Both the position numbers and the translations under genes were made by a program. Below are positions 37,523 to 51,418 of a stretch of DNA of 64,000 nt, piece by piece. The stretch spans positions 558,001 to 622,000 of the forward strand of contig JAZGTN010000150.1 of NCBI GenBank assembly GCA_037783415.1, written 5' to 3'. The stretch's first letter is position 1. Each line of letters opens with the position of its first letter. This stretch comes from Leptasterias polaris (lineage: Eukaryota; Echinodermata; Asteroidea; Forcipulatida; Asteriidae). The notes below the pieces were generated by a model, which was given only the letters and a program-made list of their open reading frames with translations, was not told the DNA's origin and searched no databases.

Positions 37523-38692
37523 CTTGACCTACAAGTGGTGTAAAATTTGTGCCAATCCAAAATTTATGTCAGGTTGATTTGAGCGTACTTACTTTGAATT
37601 TGCTTTGAATTTGCTTGAAAACTTCTCATTTTCTTTGGGTAGGGATGACTCTCTGGCCGCTAGCGCCGTTTAGAAATGTCTCTCCGCCCCAAGAATTCGG
37701 CCACATGACCCCATGAACTTGCCCTACGAGTGGTGTAAAATTTGTGCCAATCCAAAAATGATGTCAGGTTGATTTGAGCGTACTTACTTTGAATTTGCTT
37801 TGAATTTGCTTGAAAACTTCTCATTTTCTTTGGGTAGGGGTGACTCTCTGGCCGCTAGCGCCGTTTAGAAATGTCTCTCCGCCCCAAGAATTCGGCCACA
37901 TGACCCCTTGAACTTGACCTACGAGTGGTGTAAAATTTGTGCCAATCCAAAAATGATGTCAGGTTGATTTGAGCGTACTTACTTTGAATTTGCTTTGAAT
38001 TTGCTTGAAAACTTCTCAATTTCTTTGGGTAGGGGTGACTCTCTGGCCACTAGCGCCGTCTAGAAATGTCTCTCCGCCCCAATAATTCGGCCACATGACC
38101 ACTAGAACTTGACCTTCGAGTGGTGTAAATTTTGTGCCAATCCAAAAATGATGTCAGGTTGATTTGAGCGTAGTTACTTTGAATTTGCTTTGAATTTGCT
38201 TGAAAACTTCTCATTTTCTTTGGGTAGGGGTGACTCTCTGGCCGCTAGCGCCGTTTAGAAATGTCTCTCCGCCCCAAGAATTCGGCCACATGACCCCTTG
38301 AACTTGACCTACGAGTGGTGTAAAATTTGTGCCAATCCAAAAATGATGTCAGGTTGATTTGAGCGTACTTACTTTGAATTTGCTTTGAATTTGCTTGAAA
38401 ACTTCTCATTTTCTTTGGGTAGGGGTGACTCTCTGGCCACTTGCGCCGTCTAGAAATGACTCTCCGCCCCAAGAATTCGGCCACATGACCCCTTGAACTT
38501 GACCTACGAGTGGTGTAAAATTTGTGCCAATCCAAAAATGATGTCAGGTTGATTTGAGCGTACTTACTTTGAATTTGCTTTGAATTTGCTTGAAAACTTC
38601 TCATTTTCTTTGGGTAGGGGTGACTCTCTGGCCCCTAGCGCCGTATAGAAATGTCTCTCCGCTCCAAGAATTCGGCCACATGACCACTAGAA
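37523..38692 (+). repeat. Run of six S monomers
   Basis: It lies between L37086 and L38693. Variants include AATTTATGTC, GGGATGACTC, GTTTAG for GTCTAG, GCGTAGTTAC and GCCACTTGCG. The last removes the minus-strand TAG, so two adjacent S share one minus-strand frame here. No gene is seen. Confidence 0.9.
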
Positions 38693-40978
38693 CTTGACCT
38701 TCGAGTGGTGTAAATTTTGTGCCAATCCAAAAATGATGTCAGGTTGATTTGACCGTGCTTACTTCGAATTTGTTTTAAAACAGCTCGTTCAACTGAAGTC
38801 GCTATTGCGTCGACTTCGGATGGTCCCCGCTCGCTGGTAATTTGCGGTATGAAGATGGCGCCTGCTGGCCCTCACATTCTGATTTTCGGATTTGGGAGTA
38901 TTCAGGGAAGAATCAGGTAACAACATTTTTCTCTCTGGCATGCTGTGATCAGGAGTTATTTTCAACCGTAGATTTAACTTTATTTCAGGGTCTCAACGTT
39001 TTCCGCAGGCACAATTTCTTAGCCTTTTTTAAAACTTTCGTTTTCTTTGGGTAGTGGTGACTCTCTGGTCGCTAGCGCCCTCTAGAAATGTCTCTCCGCC
39101 CCAAGAATTCGGCCACATGACCCCTTGAACTTGACCTACGAGTGGTGTAAAATTTGTGCCAATCCAAAATTTATGTCAGGTTGATTTGAGCGTACTTACT
39201 TTGAATTTGCTTTGAATTTGCTTGAAAACTTCTCATTTTCTTTGGGTAGGGGTGACTCTCTGGCCGCTAGCGCCGTCACGAAATGTCTCTCCGGCCCAAG
39301 AATTCAGCCACATGACCCCTTGAACTTGACCTACGAGTGGTGTAAAATTTGTGCCAATCCAAAAATGATGTCAGGTTGATTTGAGCGTACTTACTTTGAA
39401 TTTGCTTTGAATTTGCTTGAAAACTTCTCATTTTCTTTGGGTAGGGGTGACTCTCTGGCCGCTAGCGCCGTTTAGAAATGTCTCTCCGCCCCAAGAATTC
39501 GGCCACATGACCCCTTGAACTTGACCTACGAATGGTGTAAAATTTGTGCCAATCCAAAAATGATGTCAGGTTGATTTGAGCGTACTTACTTTGAATTTGC
39601 TTTGAATTTGCTTGAAAACTTCTCAATTTCTTTGGGTAGGGGTGACTCTCTGGCCGCTAGCGCCGTCTAGAAATGTCTCTCCGCCCCAAGAATTCGGCCA
39701 CATGACCACTAGAACTTGACCTTCGAGTGGTGTAAATTTTGTGCCAATCCAAAAGTGATGTCAGGTTGATTTGACCGTGCTTACTTCGAATTTGTTTTAA
39801 AACAGCTCGTTCAACTGAAGTCGCTATTGCGTCGACTTCGGATGGTCCCCGCTCGCTGGTAATTTGCGGTATGAAGATGGCGCCTGCTGGCCCTCACATT
39901 CTGATTTTCGGATTTGGGAGTATTCAGGGAAGAATCAGGTAACAACATTTTTCTCTCTGGCATGCTGTGATCAGGAGTTATTTTCAACCGTAGATTTAAC
40001 TTTATTTCAGGGTCTCAACGTTTTCCGCAGGCACAATTTCTTAGCCTTTTTTAAAACTTTCGTTTTCTTTGGGTAGGGGTGACTCTCTGGCCGCTAGCGC
40101 CGTCTAGAAATGTCTCTTCGCCCCAAGAATTCGGCCACATGACCCCTTGAACTTGACCTACAAGTGGTGTAAAATTTGTGCCAATCCAAAATTTATGTCA
40201 GGTTGATTTGAGCGTACTTACTTTGAATTTGCTTTGAATTTGCTTGAAAACTTCTCATTTTCTTTGGGTAGGGGTGACTCTCTGGCCGCTAGCGCCGTTT
40301 AGAAATGTCTCTCCGCCCAAAGAATTCGGCCACATGACCCCTTGAAATTGACCTACGAGTGGTGTAAAATTTGTGCCAATCAAAAAATGATGTCAGGTTG
40401 ATTTGAGCGTACTTACTTTGAATTTGCTTTGAATTTGCTTGAAAACTTCTCATTTTCTTTGGGTAGGGGTAACTCTCTGGCCGCTAGCGCCGTCTACAAA
40501 TGTCTCTCCGCCCCAAGAATTCGGGCACATGACCCCTAGAACTTGACCTTCGAGTGGTGTAAATTTTGTGCCAATCCAAAAATGATGTCAGGTTGATTTG
40601 ACCGTGCTTACTTCGAATTTGTTTTAAAACAGCTCGTTCAACTGAAGTCGCTATTGCGTCGACTTCGGATGGTCCCCGCTCGCTGGTAATTTGCGGTATG
40701 AAGATGGCGCCTGCTGGCCCTCACATTCTGATTTTCGGATTTGGGAGTATTCAGGGAAGAATCAGGTAACAAAATTTCTCTCTCTGGCATGCTGTGATCA
40801 GGAGTTATTTTCAACCGTAGATTTAACTTTATTTCAGGGTCTCAACGTTTTCCGCAGGCACTATTTCTTAGCCTTTTTTAAAACTTTCATTTTCTTTGGG
40901 TAGGGGTGACTCTCTGGCCGCTAGCGCCCTCTAGAAATGTCTCTCCGCCCCAAGAATTCGGCCACATGACCCCTTGAA

Positions 40979-41415
40979 ATTGACCTACGAGTGGTGTAAA
41001 ATTTGTGCCAATCCAAAAATGATGTCAGGTTGATTTGAACGTACTTACTTCGAATTTGTTTTAAAACAGCTCGTTCAACTGAAGTCGCTATTGCGTCGAC
41101 TTCGGATGGTCCCCGCTCGCTGGTAATTTGCGGTATGAAGATGGCGCCTGCTGGCCCTCACATTCTGATTTTCGGATTTGGGAGTATTCAGGGAAGAATC
41201 AGGTAACAACATTTTTCTCTCTGGCATGCTGTGATCAGGAGTTATTTTCAACCGTAGATTTAACTTTATTTCAGGGTCTCAACGTTTTCCGCAGGCACAA
41301 TTTCTTAGCCTTTTTTAAAACTTTCGTTTTCTTTGGGTAGGGGTGACTCTCTGGCCGCTAGCGCCGTCTAGAAATGTCTCTTCGCCCCAAGAATTCGGCC
41401 ACATGACCCCTTGAA
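40979..41415 (+). repeat. Chimeric L with S-type left arm
   Basis: The left arm is that of an S monomer (AAATTGACCTACGAG, GATTTGAACGTACTTAC). It switches to L sequence (TTCGAATTTG, then TTTTAAAAC and the insert) within 41044-41050. In the counterpart 1264 bp downstream the same left arm continues as an ordinary S. The junction therefore marks the 1264-bp duplication. Confidence 0.8.
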
Positions 41416-43069
41416 CTTGACCTACAAGTGGTGTAAAATTTGTGCCAATCCAAAATTTATGTCAGGTTGATTTGAGCGTACTTACTTTGAATTTGCTTTG
41501 AATTTGCTTGAAAACTTCTCATTTTCTTTGGGTAGGGGTGACTCTCTGGCCGCTAGCGCCGTTTAGAAATGTCTCTCCGCCCAAAGAATTCGGCCACATG
41601 ACCCCTTGAAATTGACCTACGAGTGGTGTAAAATTTGTGCCAATCAAAAAATGATGTCAGGTTGATTTGAGCGTACTTACTTTGAATTTGCTTTGAATTT
41701 GCTTGAAAACTTCTCATTTTCTTTGGGTAGGGGTAACTCTCTGGCCGCTAGCGCCGTCTACAAATGTCTCTCCGCCCCAAGAATTCGGGCACATGACCCC
41801 TAGAACTTGACCTTCGAGTGGTGTAAATTTTGTGCCAATCCAAAAATGATGTCAGGTTGATTTGACCGTGCTTACTTCGAATTTGTTTTAAAACAGCTCG
41901 TTCAACTGAAGTCGCTATTGCGTCGACTTCGGATGGTCCCCGCTCGCTGGTAATTTGCGGTATGAAGATGGCGCCTGCTGGCCCTCACATTCTGATTTTC
42001 GGATTTGGGAGTATTCAGGGAAGAATCAGGTAACAAAATTTCTCTCTCTGGCATGCTGTGATCAGGAGTTATTTTCAACCGTAGATTTAACTTTATTTCA
42101 GGGTCTCAACGTTTTCCGCAGGCACTATTTCTTAGCCTTTTTTAAAACTTTCATTTTCTTTGGGTAGGGGTGACTCTCTGGCCGCTAGCGCCCTCTAGAA
42201 ATGTCTCTCCGCCCCAAGAATTCGGCCACATGACCCCTTGAAATTGACCTACGAGTGGTGTAAAATTTGTGCCAATCCAAAAATGATGTCAGGTTGATTT
42301 GAACGTACTTACTTTGAATTTGCTTTGAATTTGCTTGAAAACTTTTCATTTTCTTTGGGTAGGGGTGACTCTCTGGCCTCTAGCGCCGTCTAGAAATGTC
42401 TCTCCGCCCAAAGAATTCGGCCATATGACCCCTTGAAATTGACCTACGAGTGGTGTAAAATTTGTGCCAATCCAAAAATGATGTCAGGTTGATTTGAGCG
42501 TACTTACTTTGAATTTGCTTTGAATTTGCTTGAAAACTTCTCATTTTCTTTGGGTAGGGGTAACTCTCTGGCCGCTAGCGCCGTCTACAAATGTCTCTCC
42601 GCCCCAAGAATTCGGCCACATGACCCCTAGAACTTGACCTTCGAGTGGTGTAAATTTTGTGCCAATCCAAAAATGATGTCAGGTTGATTTGACCGTGCTT
42701 ACTTCGAATTTGTTTTAAAACAGCTCGTTCAACTCAAGTCGCTATTGCGTCGACTTCGGATGGTCCCCGCTTGCTGGTAATTTGCGGTATGAAGATGGCG
42801 CCTGCTGGCCCTCACATTCTGATTTTCGGATTTGGGAGTATTCAGGGAAGAATCAGGTAACAACATTTTTCTCTCTGGCATGCTGTGATCAGGAGTTATT
42901 TTCAACCGTAGATTTAACTTTATTTCAGGGTCTCAACGTTTTCCGCAGGCACAATTTCTTAGCCTTTTTTAAAACTTTCGTTTTCTTTGGGTAGGGGTGA
43001 CTCTCTGGTCGCTAGCGCCCTCTAGAAATGTCTCTCCGCCCCAAGAATTCGGCCACATGACCCCTTGAA

Positions 43070-44044
43070 CTTGACCTACGAGTGGTGTAAAATTTGTGCC
43101 AATCCAAAATTTATGTCAGGTTGATTTGAGCGTACTTACTTTGAATTTGCTTTGAATTTGCTTGAAAACTTCTCATTTTCTTTGGGTAGGGGTGACTCTC
43201 TGGCCGCTAGCGCCGTTTAGAAATGTCTCTCCGCCCCAAGAATTCGGCCACATGACCCCATGAACTTGACCTACGAGTGGTGTAAAATTTGTGCCAATCC
43301 AAAAATGATGTCAGGTTGATTTGAGCGTACTTACTTTGAATTTGCTTTGAATTTGCTTGAAAACTTCTCATTTTCTTTGGGTAGGGGTGACTCTCTGGTC
43401 GCTAGCGCCCTCTAGAAATGTCTCTCCGCCCCAAGAATTCGGCCACATGACCCCTTGAACTTGACCTACGAGTGGTGTAAAATTTGTGCCAATCCAAAAT
43501 TTATGTCAGGTTGATTTGAGCGTACTTACTTTGAATTTGCTTTGAATTTGCTTGAAAACTTCTCATTTTCTTTGGGTAGGGGTGACTCTCTGGCCGCTAG
43601 CGCCGTCACGAAATGTCTCTCCGGCCCAAGAATTCAGCCACATGACCCCTTGAACTTGACCTACGAGTGGTGTAAAATTTGTACCAATCCAAAAATGATG
43701 TCAGGTTGATTTGAGCGTACTTACTTTGAATTTGCTTTGAATTTGCTTGAAAACTTCTCATTTTCTTTGGGTAGGGGTGACTCTCTGGCCGCTAGCGCCG
43801 TTTAGAAATGTCTCTCCGCCCCAAGAATTCGGCCACATGACCCCTTGAACTTGACCTACGAGTGGTGTAAAATTTGTGCCAATCCAAAAATGATGTCAGG
43901 TTGATTTGAGCGTACTTACTTTGAATTTGCTTTGAATTTGCTTGAAAACTTCTCAATTTCTTTGGGTAGGGGTGACTCTCTGGCCGCTAGCGCCGTCTAG
44001 AAATGTCTCTCCGCCCCAAGAATTCGGCCACATGACCACTAGAA
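43070..44044 (+). repeat. Run of five S monomers
   Basis: It lies between L42633 and L44045. The first and third S share AATTTATGTC and follow GGTCGCTAGCGCCCTC. The GTCACGAAATG variant joins the third and fourth. No gene is seen. Confidence 0.9.
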
Positions 44045-45503
44045 CTTGACCTTCGAGTGGTGTAAATTTTGTGCCAATCCAAAAGTGATGTCAGGTTGAT
44101 TTGACCGTGCTTACTTCGAATTTGTTTTAAAACAGCTCGTTCAACTGAAGTCGCTATTGCGTCGACTTCGGATGGTCCCCGCTCGCTGGTAATTTGCGGT
44201 ATGAAGATGGCGCCTGCTGGCCCTCACATTCTGATTTTCGGATTTGGGAGTATTCAGGGAAGAATCAGGTAACAACATTTTTCTCTCTGGCATGCTGTGA
44301 TCAGGAGTTATTTTCAACCGTAGATTTAACTTTATTTCAGGGTCTCAACGTTTTCCGCAGGCACAATTTCTTAGCCTTTTTTAAAACTTTCGTTTTCTTT
44401 GGGTAGGGGTGACTCTCTGGCCGCTAGCGCCGTCTAGAAATGTCTCTTCGCCCCAAGAATTCGGCCACATGACCCCTTGAACTTGACCTACAAGTGGTGT
44501 AACATTTGTGCCAATCCAAAATTTATGTCAGGTTGATTTGAGCGTACTTACTTTGAATTTGCTTTGAATTTGCTTGAAAACTTCTCATTTTCTTTGGGTA
44601 GGGGTGACTCTCTGGCCGCTAGCGCCGTCACGAAATGTCTCTCCGGCCCAAGAATTCAGCCACATGACCCCTTGAACTTGACCTACGAGTGGTGTAAAAT
44701 TTGTGCCAATCCAAAAATGATGTCAGGTTGATTTGAGCGTACTTACTTTGAATTTGCTTTGAATTTGCTTGAAAACTTCTCATTTTCTTTGGGTAGGGGT
44801 GACTCTCTGGCCGCTAGCGCCGTTTAGAAATGTCTCTCCGCCCCAAGAATTCGGCCACATGACCCCTTGAACTTGACCTACGAGTGGTGTAAAATTTGTG
44901 CCAATCCAAAAATGATGTCAGGTTGATTTGAGCGTACTTACTTTGAATTTGCTTTGAATTTGCTTGAAAACTTCTCAATTTCTTTGGGTAGGGGTGACTC
45001 TCTGGCCGCTAGCGCCGTCTAGAAATGTCTCTCCGCCCCAAGAATTCGGCCACATGACCACTAGAACTTGACCTTCGAGTGGTGTAAATTTTGTGCCAAT
45101 CCAAAAGTGATGTCAGGTTGATTTGACCGTGCTTACTTCGAATTTGTTTTAAAACAGCTCGTTCAACTGAAGTCGCTATTGCGTCGACTTCGGATGGTCC
45201 CCGCTCGCTGGTAATTTGCGGTATGAAGATGGCGCCTGCTGGCCCTCACATTCTGATTTTCGGATTTGGGAGTATTCAGGGAAGAATCAGGTAACAACAT
45301 TTTTCTCTCTGGCATGCTGTGATCAGGAGTTATTTTCAACCGTAGATTTAACTTTATTTCAGGGTCTCAACGTTTTCCGCAGGCACAATTTCTTAGCCTT
45401 TTTTAAAACTTTCGTTTTCTTTGGGTAGGGGTGACTCTCTGGCCGCTAGCGCCGTCTAGAAATGTCTCTTCGCCCCAAGAATTCGGCCACATGACCCCTT
45501 GAA

Positions 45504-45687
45504 CTTGACCTACGAGTGGTGTAAAATTTGTGCCAATCCAAAAATGATGTCAGGTTGATTTGAGCGTACTTACTTTGAATTTGCTTGAAAACTTCTCATT
45601 TGTTGGGGGTAGGGGTGACTCTCTGGCCGCTAGCGCCGTCTAGAAATGTCTCTCCGCTCCAAGAATTCGGCCACATGACCACTAGAA
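45504..45687 (+). repeat. S monomer, 184-bp form, G-rich variant
   Basis: It has a single 11-bp word followed by the private stretch TTTGTTGGGGGTAGG where other S have TTTTCTTTGGGTAGG. It sits alone between two L copies and recurs only at 46952, so it marks a 1448-bp duplication. Confidence 0.93.
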
Positions 45688-46951
45688 CTTGACCTTCGAG
45701 TGGTGTAAATTTTGTGCCAATCCAAAAATGATGTCAGGTTGATTTGACCGTGCTTACTTCGAATTTGTTTTAAAACAGCTCGTTCAACTGAAGTCGCTAT
45801 TGCGTCGACTTCGGATGGTCCCCGCTCGCTGGTAATTTGCGGTATGAAGATGGCGCCTGCTGGCCCTCACATTCTGATTTTCGGATTTGGGAGTATTCAG
45901 GGAAGAATCAGGTAACAAAATTTCTCTCTCTGGCATGCTGTGATCAGGAGTTATTTTCAACCGTAGATTTAACTTTATTTCAGGGTCTCAACGTTTTCCG
46001 CAGGCACTATTTCTTAGCCTTTTTAAAAACTTTCATTTTCTTTGGGTAGGGGTGACTCTCTGGCCGCTAGCGCCCTCTAGAAATGTCTCTCCGCCCCAAG
46101 AATTCGGCCACATGACCCCTTGAAATTGACCTACGAGTGGTGTAAAATTTGTGCCAATCCAAAAATGATGTCAGGTTGATTTGAACGTACTTACTTTGAA
46201 TTTGCTTTGAATTTGCTTGAAAACTTCTCAATTTCTTTGGGTAGGGGTGACTCTCTGGCCGCTAGCGCCGTCTAGAAATGTCTCTCCGCCCCAAGAATTC
46301 GGCCACATGACCACTAGAACTTGACCTTCGAGTGGTGTAAATTTTGTGCCAATCCAAAAGTGATGTCAGGTTGATTTGACCGTGCTTACTTCGAATTTGT
46401 TTTAAAACAGCTCGTTCAACTGAAGTCGCTATTGCGTCGACTTCGGATGGTCCCCGCTCGCTGGTAATTTGCGGTATGAAGATGGCGCCTGCTGGCCCTC
46501 ACATTCTGATTTTCGGATTTGGGAGTATTCAGGGAAGAATCAGGTAACAACATTTTTCTCTCTGGCATGCTGTGATCAGGAGTTATTTTCAACCGTAGAT
46601 TTAACTTTATTTCAGGGTCTCAACGTTTTCCGCAGGCACAATTTCTTAGCCTTTTTTAAAACTTTCGTTTTCTTTGGGTAGGGGTGACTCTCTGGCCGCT
46701 AGCGCCGTCTAGAAATGTCTCTTCGCCCCAAGAATTCGGCCACATGACCCCTTGAACTTGACCTACGAGTGGTGTAAAATTTGTGCCAATCCAAAAATGA
46801 TGTCAGGTTGATTTGAGCGTACTTACTTTGAATTTGCTTTGAATTTGCTTGAAAACTTCTCATTTTCTTTGGGTAGGGGTGACTCTCTGGCCACTTGCGC
46901 CGTCTAGAAATGTCTCTCCGCCCCAAGAATTCGGCCACATGACCCCTTGAA

Positions 46952-47135
46952 CTTGACCTACGAGTGGTGTAAAATTTGTGCCAATCCAAAAATGATGTCA
47001 GGTTGATTTGAGCGTACTTACTTTGAATTTGCTTGAAAACTTCTCATTTGTTGGGGGTAGGGGTGACTCTCTGGCCGCTAGCGCCGTCTAGAAATGTCTC
47101 TCCGCTCCAAGAATTCGGCCACATGACCCCTAGAA
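46952..47135 (+). repeat. S monomer, 184-bp form, G-rich variant
   Basis: Second copy of the TTTGTTGGGGGTAGG variant. The following L at 47136 parallels the L at 45688. Confidence 0.93.
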
Positions 47136-50006
47136 CTTGACCTTCGAGTGGTGTAAATTGTGTGCCAATCCAAAAATGATGTCATGTTGATTTGACCGTG
47201 CTTACTTCGAATTTGTTTTAAAACAGCTCGTTCAACTGAAGTCGCTATTGCGTCGACTTCGGATGGTCCCCGCTCGCTGGTAATTTGCGGTATGAAGATG
47301 GCGCCTGCTGGCCCTCACATTCTGATTTTCGGATTTGGGAGTATTCAGGGAAGAATCAGGTAACAAAATTTCTCTCTCTGGCATGCTGTGATCAGGAGTT
47401 ATTTTCAACCGTAGATTTAACTTTATTTCAGGGTCTCAACGTTTTCCGCAGGCACTATTTCTTAGCCTTTTTAAAAACTTTCATTTTCTTTGGGTAGGGG
47501 TGACTCTCTGGCCGCTAGCGCCCTCTAGAAATGTCTCTCCGCCCCAAGAATTCGGCCACATGACCCCTTGAAATTGACCTACGAGTGGTGTAAAATTTGT
47601 GCCAATCCAAAAATGATGTCAGGTTGATTTGAACGTACTTACTTTGAATTTGCTTTGAATTTGCTTGAAAACTTTTCATTTTCTTTGGGTAGGGGTGACT
47701 CTCTGGCCTCTAGCGCCGTCTAGAAATGTCTCTCCGCCCAAAGAATTCGGCCACATGACCCCTTGAACTTGACCTACGAGTGGTGTAAAATTTGTGCCAA
47801 TCCAAAAATGATGTCAGGTTGATTTGAGCGTACTTACTTTGAATTTGCTTTGAATTTGCTTGAAAACTTCTCATTTTCTTTGGGTAGGGGTGACTCTCTG
47901 GCCGCTAGCGCCGTCTATAAATGTCTCTCCGCCTCAAGAATTCGGCCACATGACCCCTAGAACTTGACCTTCGAGTGGTGTAAAATTTGTGCCAATTCAA
48001 AAATGATGTCAGGTTGATTTGAGCGTACTTACTTTGAATTTGCTTTGAATTTGCTTGAAAACTTCTCATTTTCTTTGGGTAGGGGTGACTCTCTGGCCCC
48101 TAGCGCCGTATAGAAATGTCTTTTCGCTCCAAGAATTCGGCCACATGACCACTAGAACTTGACCTTCGAATGGTGTAAATTTTGTGCCAATCCAAAAATG
48201 ATGTCAGGTTGATTTGACCGTGCTTACTTCGAATTTGTTTTAAAACAGCTCGTTCAACTGAAGTCGCTATTGCGTCGACTTCGGATGGTCCCCGCTCGCT
48301 GGTAATTTGCGGTATGAAGATGGCGCCTGCTGGCCCTCACATTCTGATTTTCGGATTTGGGAGTATTCAGGGAAGAATCAGGTAACAAAATTTCTCTCTC
48401 TGGCATGCTGTGATCAGGAGTTATTTTCAACCGTAGATTTAACTTTATTTCAGGGTCTCAACGTTTTCCGCAGGCACTATTTCTTAGCCTTTTTTAAAAC
48501 TTTCATTTTCTTTGGGTAGGGGTGACTCTCTGGCCGCTAGCGCCCTCTAGAAATGTCTCTCCGCCCCAAGAATTCGGCCACATGACCCCTTGAAATTGAC
48601 CTACGAGTGGTGTAAAATTTGTGCCAATCCAAAAATTATGTCAGGTTGATTTGAACGTACTTACTTTGAATTTGCTTTGAATTTGCTTGAAAACTTTTCA
48701 TTTTCTTTGGGTAGGGGTGACTCTCTGGCCTCTAGCGCCGTCTAGAAATGTCTCTCCGCCCAAAGAATTCGGCCACATGACCCCTTGAACTTGACCTACG
48801 AGTGGTGTAAAATTTGTGCCAATCCAAAAATGATGTCAGGTTGATTTGAGCGTACTTACTTTGAATTTGCTTTGAATTTGCTTGAAAACTTCTCATTTTC
48901 TTTGGGTAGGGGTAACTCTCTGGCCGCTAGCGCCGTCTACAAATGTCTCTCCGCCCCAAGAATTCGGCCACATGACCCCTAGAACTTGACCTTCGAGTGG
49001 TGTAAATTTTGTGCCAATCCAAAAATGATGTCAGGTTGATTTGACCGTGCTTACTTCGAATTTGTTTTAAAACAGCTCGTTCAACTAAAGTCGCTATTGC
49101 GTCGACTTCGGATGGTCCCCGCTTGCTGGTAATTTGCGGTATGAAGATGGCGCCTGCTGGCCCTCACATTCTGATTTTCGGATTTGGGAGTATTCAGGGA
49201 AGAATCAGGTAACAACATTTTTCTCTCTGGCATGCTGTGATCAGGAGTTATTTTCAACCGTAGATTTAACTTTATTTCAGGGTCTCAACGTTTTCCGCAG
49301 GCACAATTTCTTAGCCTTTTTTAAAACTTTCGTTTTCTTTGGGTAGGGGTGACTCTCTGGTCGCTAGCGCCCTCTAGAAATGTCTCTCCGCCCCAAGAAT
49401 TCGGCCACATGACCCCTTGAACTTGACCTACGAGTGGTGTAAAATTTGTGCCAATCCAAAATTTATGTCAGGTTGATTTGAGCGTACTTACTTTGAATTT
49501 GCTTTGAATTTGCTTGAAAACTTCTCATTTTCTTTGGGTAGGGGTGACTCTCTGGCCGCTAGCGCCGTCACGAAATGTCTCTCCGGCCCAAGAATTCAGC
49601 CACATGACCCCTTGAACTTGACCTACGAGTGGTGTAAAATTTGTGCCAATCCAAAAATGATGTCAGGTTGATTTGAGCGTACTTACTTTGAATTTGCTTT
49701 GAATTTGCTTGAAAACTTCTCATTTTCTTTGGGTAGGGGTGACTCTCTGGCCGCTAGCGCCGTTTAGAAATGTCTCTCCGCCCCAATAATTCGGCCACAT
49801 GACCCCTTGAACTTGACCTACGAGTGGTGTAAAATGTGTGCCAATCCAAAAATGATGTCAGGTTGATTTGAGCGTACTTACTTTGAATTTGCTTTGAATT
49901 TGCTTGAAAACTTCTCAATTTCTTTGGGTAGGGGTGACTCTCTGGCCGCTAGCGCCGTCTAGAAATGTCTCTCCGCCCCAAGAATTCGGCCACATGACCA
50001 CTAGAA

Positions 50007-50443
50007 CTTGACCTTCGAGTGGTGTAAATTTTGTGCCAATCCAAAAGTGATGTCAGGTTGATTTGACCGTGCTTACTTCGAATTTGTTTTAAAACAGCTC
50101 GTTCAACTGAAGTCGCTATTGCGTCGACTTCGGATGGTCCCCGCTCGCTGGTAATTTGCGGTATGAAGATGGCGCCTGCTGGCCCTCACATTCTGATTTT
50201 CGGATTTGGGAGTATTCAGGGAAGAATCAGGTAACAACATTTTTCTCTCTGGCATGCTGTGATTAGGAGTTATTTTCAACCGTAGATTTAACTTTATTTC
50301 AGGGTCTCAACGTTTTCCGCAGGCACAATTTCTTAGCCTTTTTTAAAACTTTCGTTTTCTTTGGGTAGGGGTGACTCTCTGGCCGCTAGCGCCGTCTAGA
50401 AATGTCTCTTCGCCCCAAGAATTCGGCCACATGACCCCTTGAA
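50007..50443 (+). repeat. L monomer with TAG in the 70-codon frame
   Basis: GATCAGG is changed to GATTAGG, putting TAG at 50264-50266 inside the intron-like segment. The exon-like flanks are unchanged. The same base change occurs in L53073 and L53900 only. Confidence 0.9.
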
Positions 50444-51418
50444 CTTGACCTACAAGTGGTGTAAAATTTGTGCCAATCCAAAATTTATGTCAGGTTGATT
50501 TGAGCGTACTTACTTTGAATTTGCTTTGAATTTGCTTGAAAACTTCTCATTTTCTTTGGGTAGGGGTGACTCTCTGGCCGCTAGCGCCGTTTAGAAATGT
50601 CTCTCCGCCCCAAGAATTCGGCCACATGACCCCATGAACTTGACCTACGAGTGGTGTAAAATTTGTGCCAATCCAAAAATGATGTCAGGTTGATTTGAGC
50701 GTACTTACTTTGAATTTGCTTTGAATTTGCTTGAAAACTTCTCAATTTCTTTGGGTAGGGGTGACTCTCTGGCCACTAGCGCCGTCTAGAAATGTCTCTC
50801 CGCCCCAAGAATTCGTCCACATGACCACTAGAACTTGACCTTCGAGTGGTGTAAATTTTGTGCCAATCCAAAAATGATGTCAGGTTGATTTGAGCGTAGT
50901 TACTTTGAATTTGCTTTGAATTTGCTTGAAAACTTCTCATTTTCTTTGGGTAGGGGTGACTCTCTGGCCGCTAGCGCCGTTTAGAAATGTCTCTCCGCCC
51001 CAAGAATTCGGCCACATGACCCGTTGAACTTGACCTACGAGTGGTGTAAAATTTGTGCCAATCCAAAAATTATGTCAGGTTGATTTGAGCGTACTTACTT
51101 TGAATTTGCTTTGAATTTGCTTGAAAACTTCTCATTTTCTTTGGGTAGGGGTGACTCTCTGGCCACTTGCGCCGTCTAGAAATGTCTCTCCGCCCCAAGA
51201 ATTCGGCCACATGACCCCTTGAACTTGACCTACGAGTGGTGTAAAATTTGTGCCAATCCAAAAATGATGTCAGGTTGATTTGAGCGTACTTACTTTGAAT
51301 TTGCTTTGAATTTGCTTGAAAACTTCTCATTTTCTTTGGGTAGGGGTGACTCTCTGGCCCCTAGCGCCGTATAGAAATGTCTCTCCGCTCCAAGAATTCG
51401 GCCACATGACCACTAGAA
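50444..51418 (+). repeat. Run of five S monomers
   Basis: Followed by L51419. It includes the GCCACTTGCG variant at about 51170 and the private CATGACCCGTTG and ATTCGTCCAC changes. L51419 after it has AATCGGGTAAC at the donor-like site. No gene is seen. Confidence 0.9.

Larger units (their letters stand above)
36891..49421 (+). repeat. Mosaic zone of small duplications
   Basis: Order: S, L37086, 6 S, L38693, 3 S, L39715, 2 S, L40542, L40979, 2 S, L41806, 2 S, L42633, 5 S, L44045, 3 S, L45067, S, L45688, S, L46320, 2 S, L47136, 3 S, L48158, 2 S, L48985. About 39.85-41.04 kb repeats at 41.11-42.31 kb (offset 1264, both with the private ATTCGGGCAC). About 43.6-44.4 kb repeats at 44.6-45.4 kb (offset 1022). 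About 45.5-46.1 kb repeats at 47.0-47.5 kb (offset 1448). An S variant with GTCACGAAATG and CCGGCCCAAG appears near 37038, 39277, 43607, 44629, 49568 and 58914 and nowhere to the left. Confidence 0.85.
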
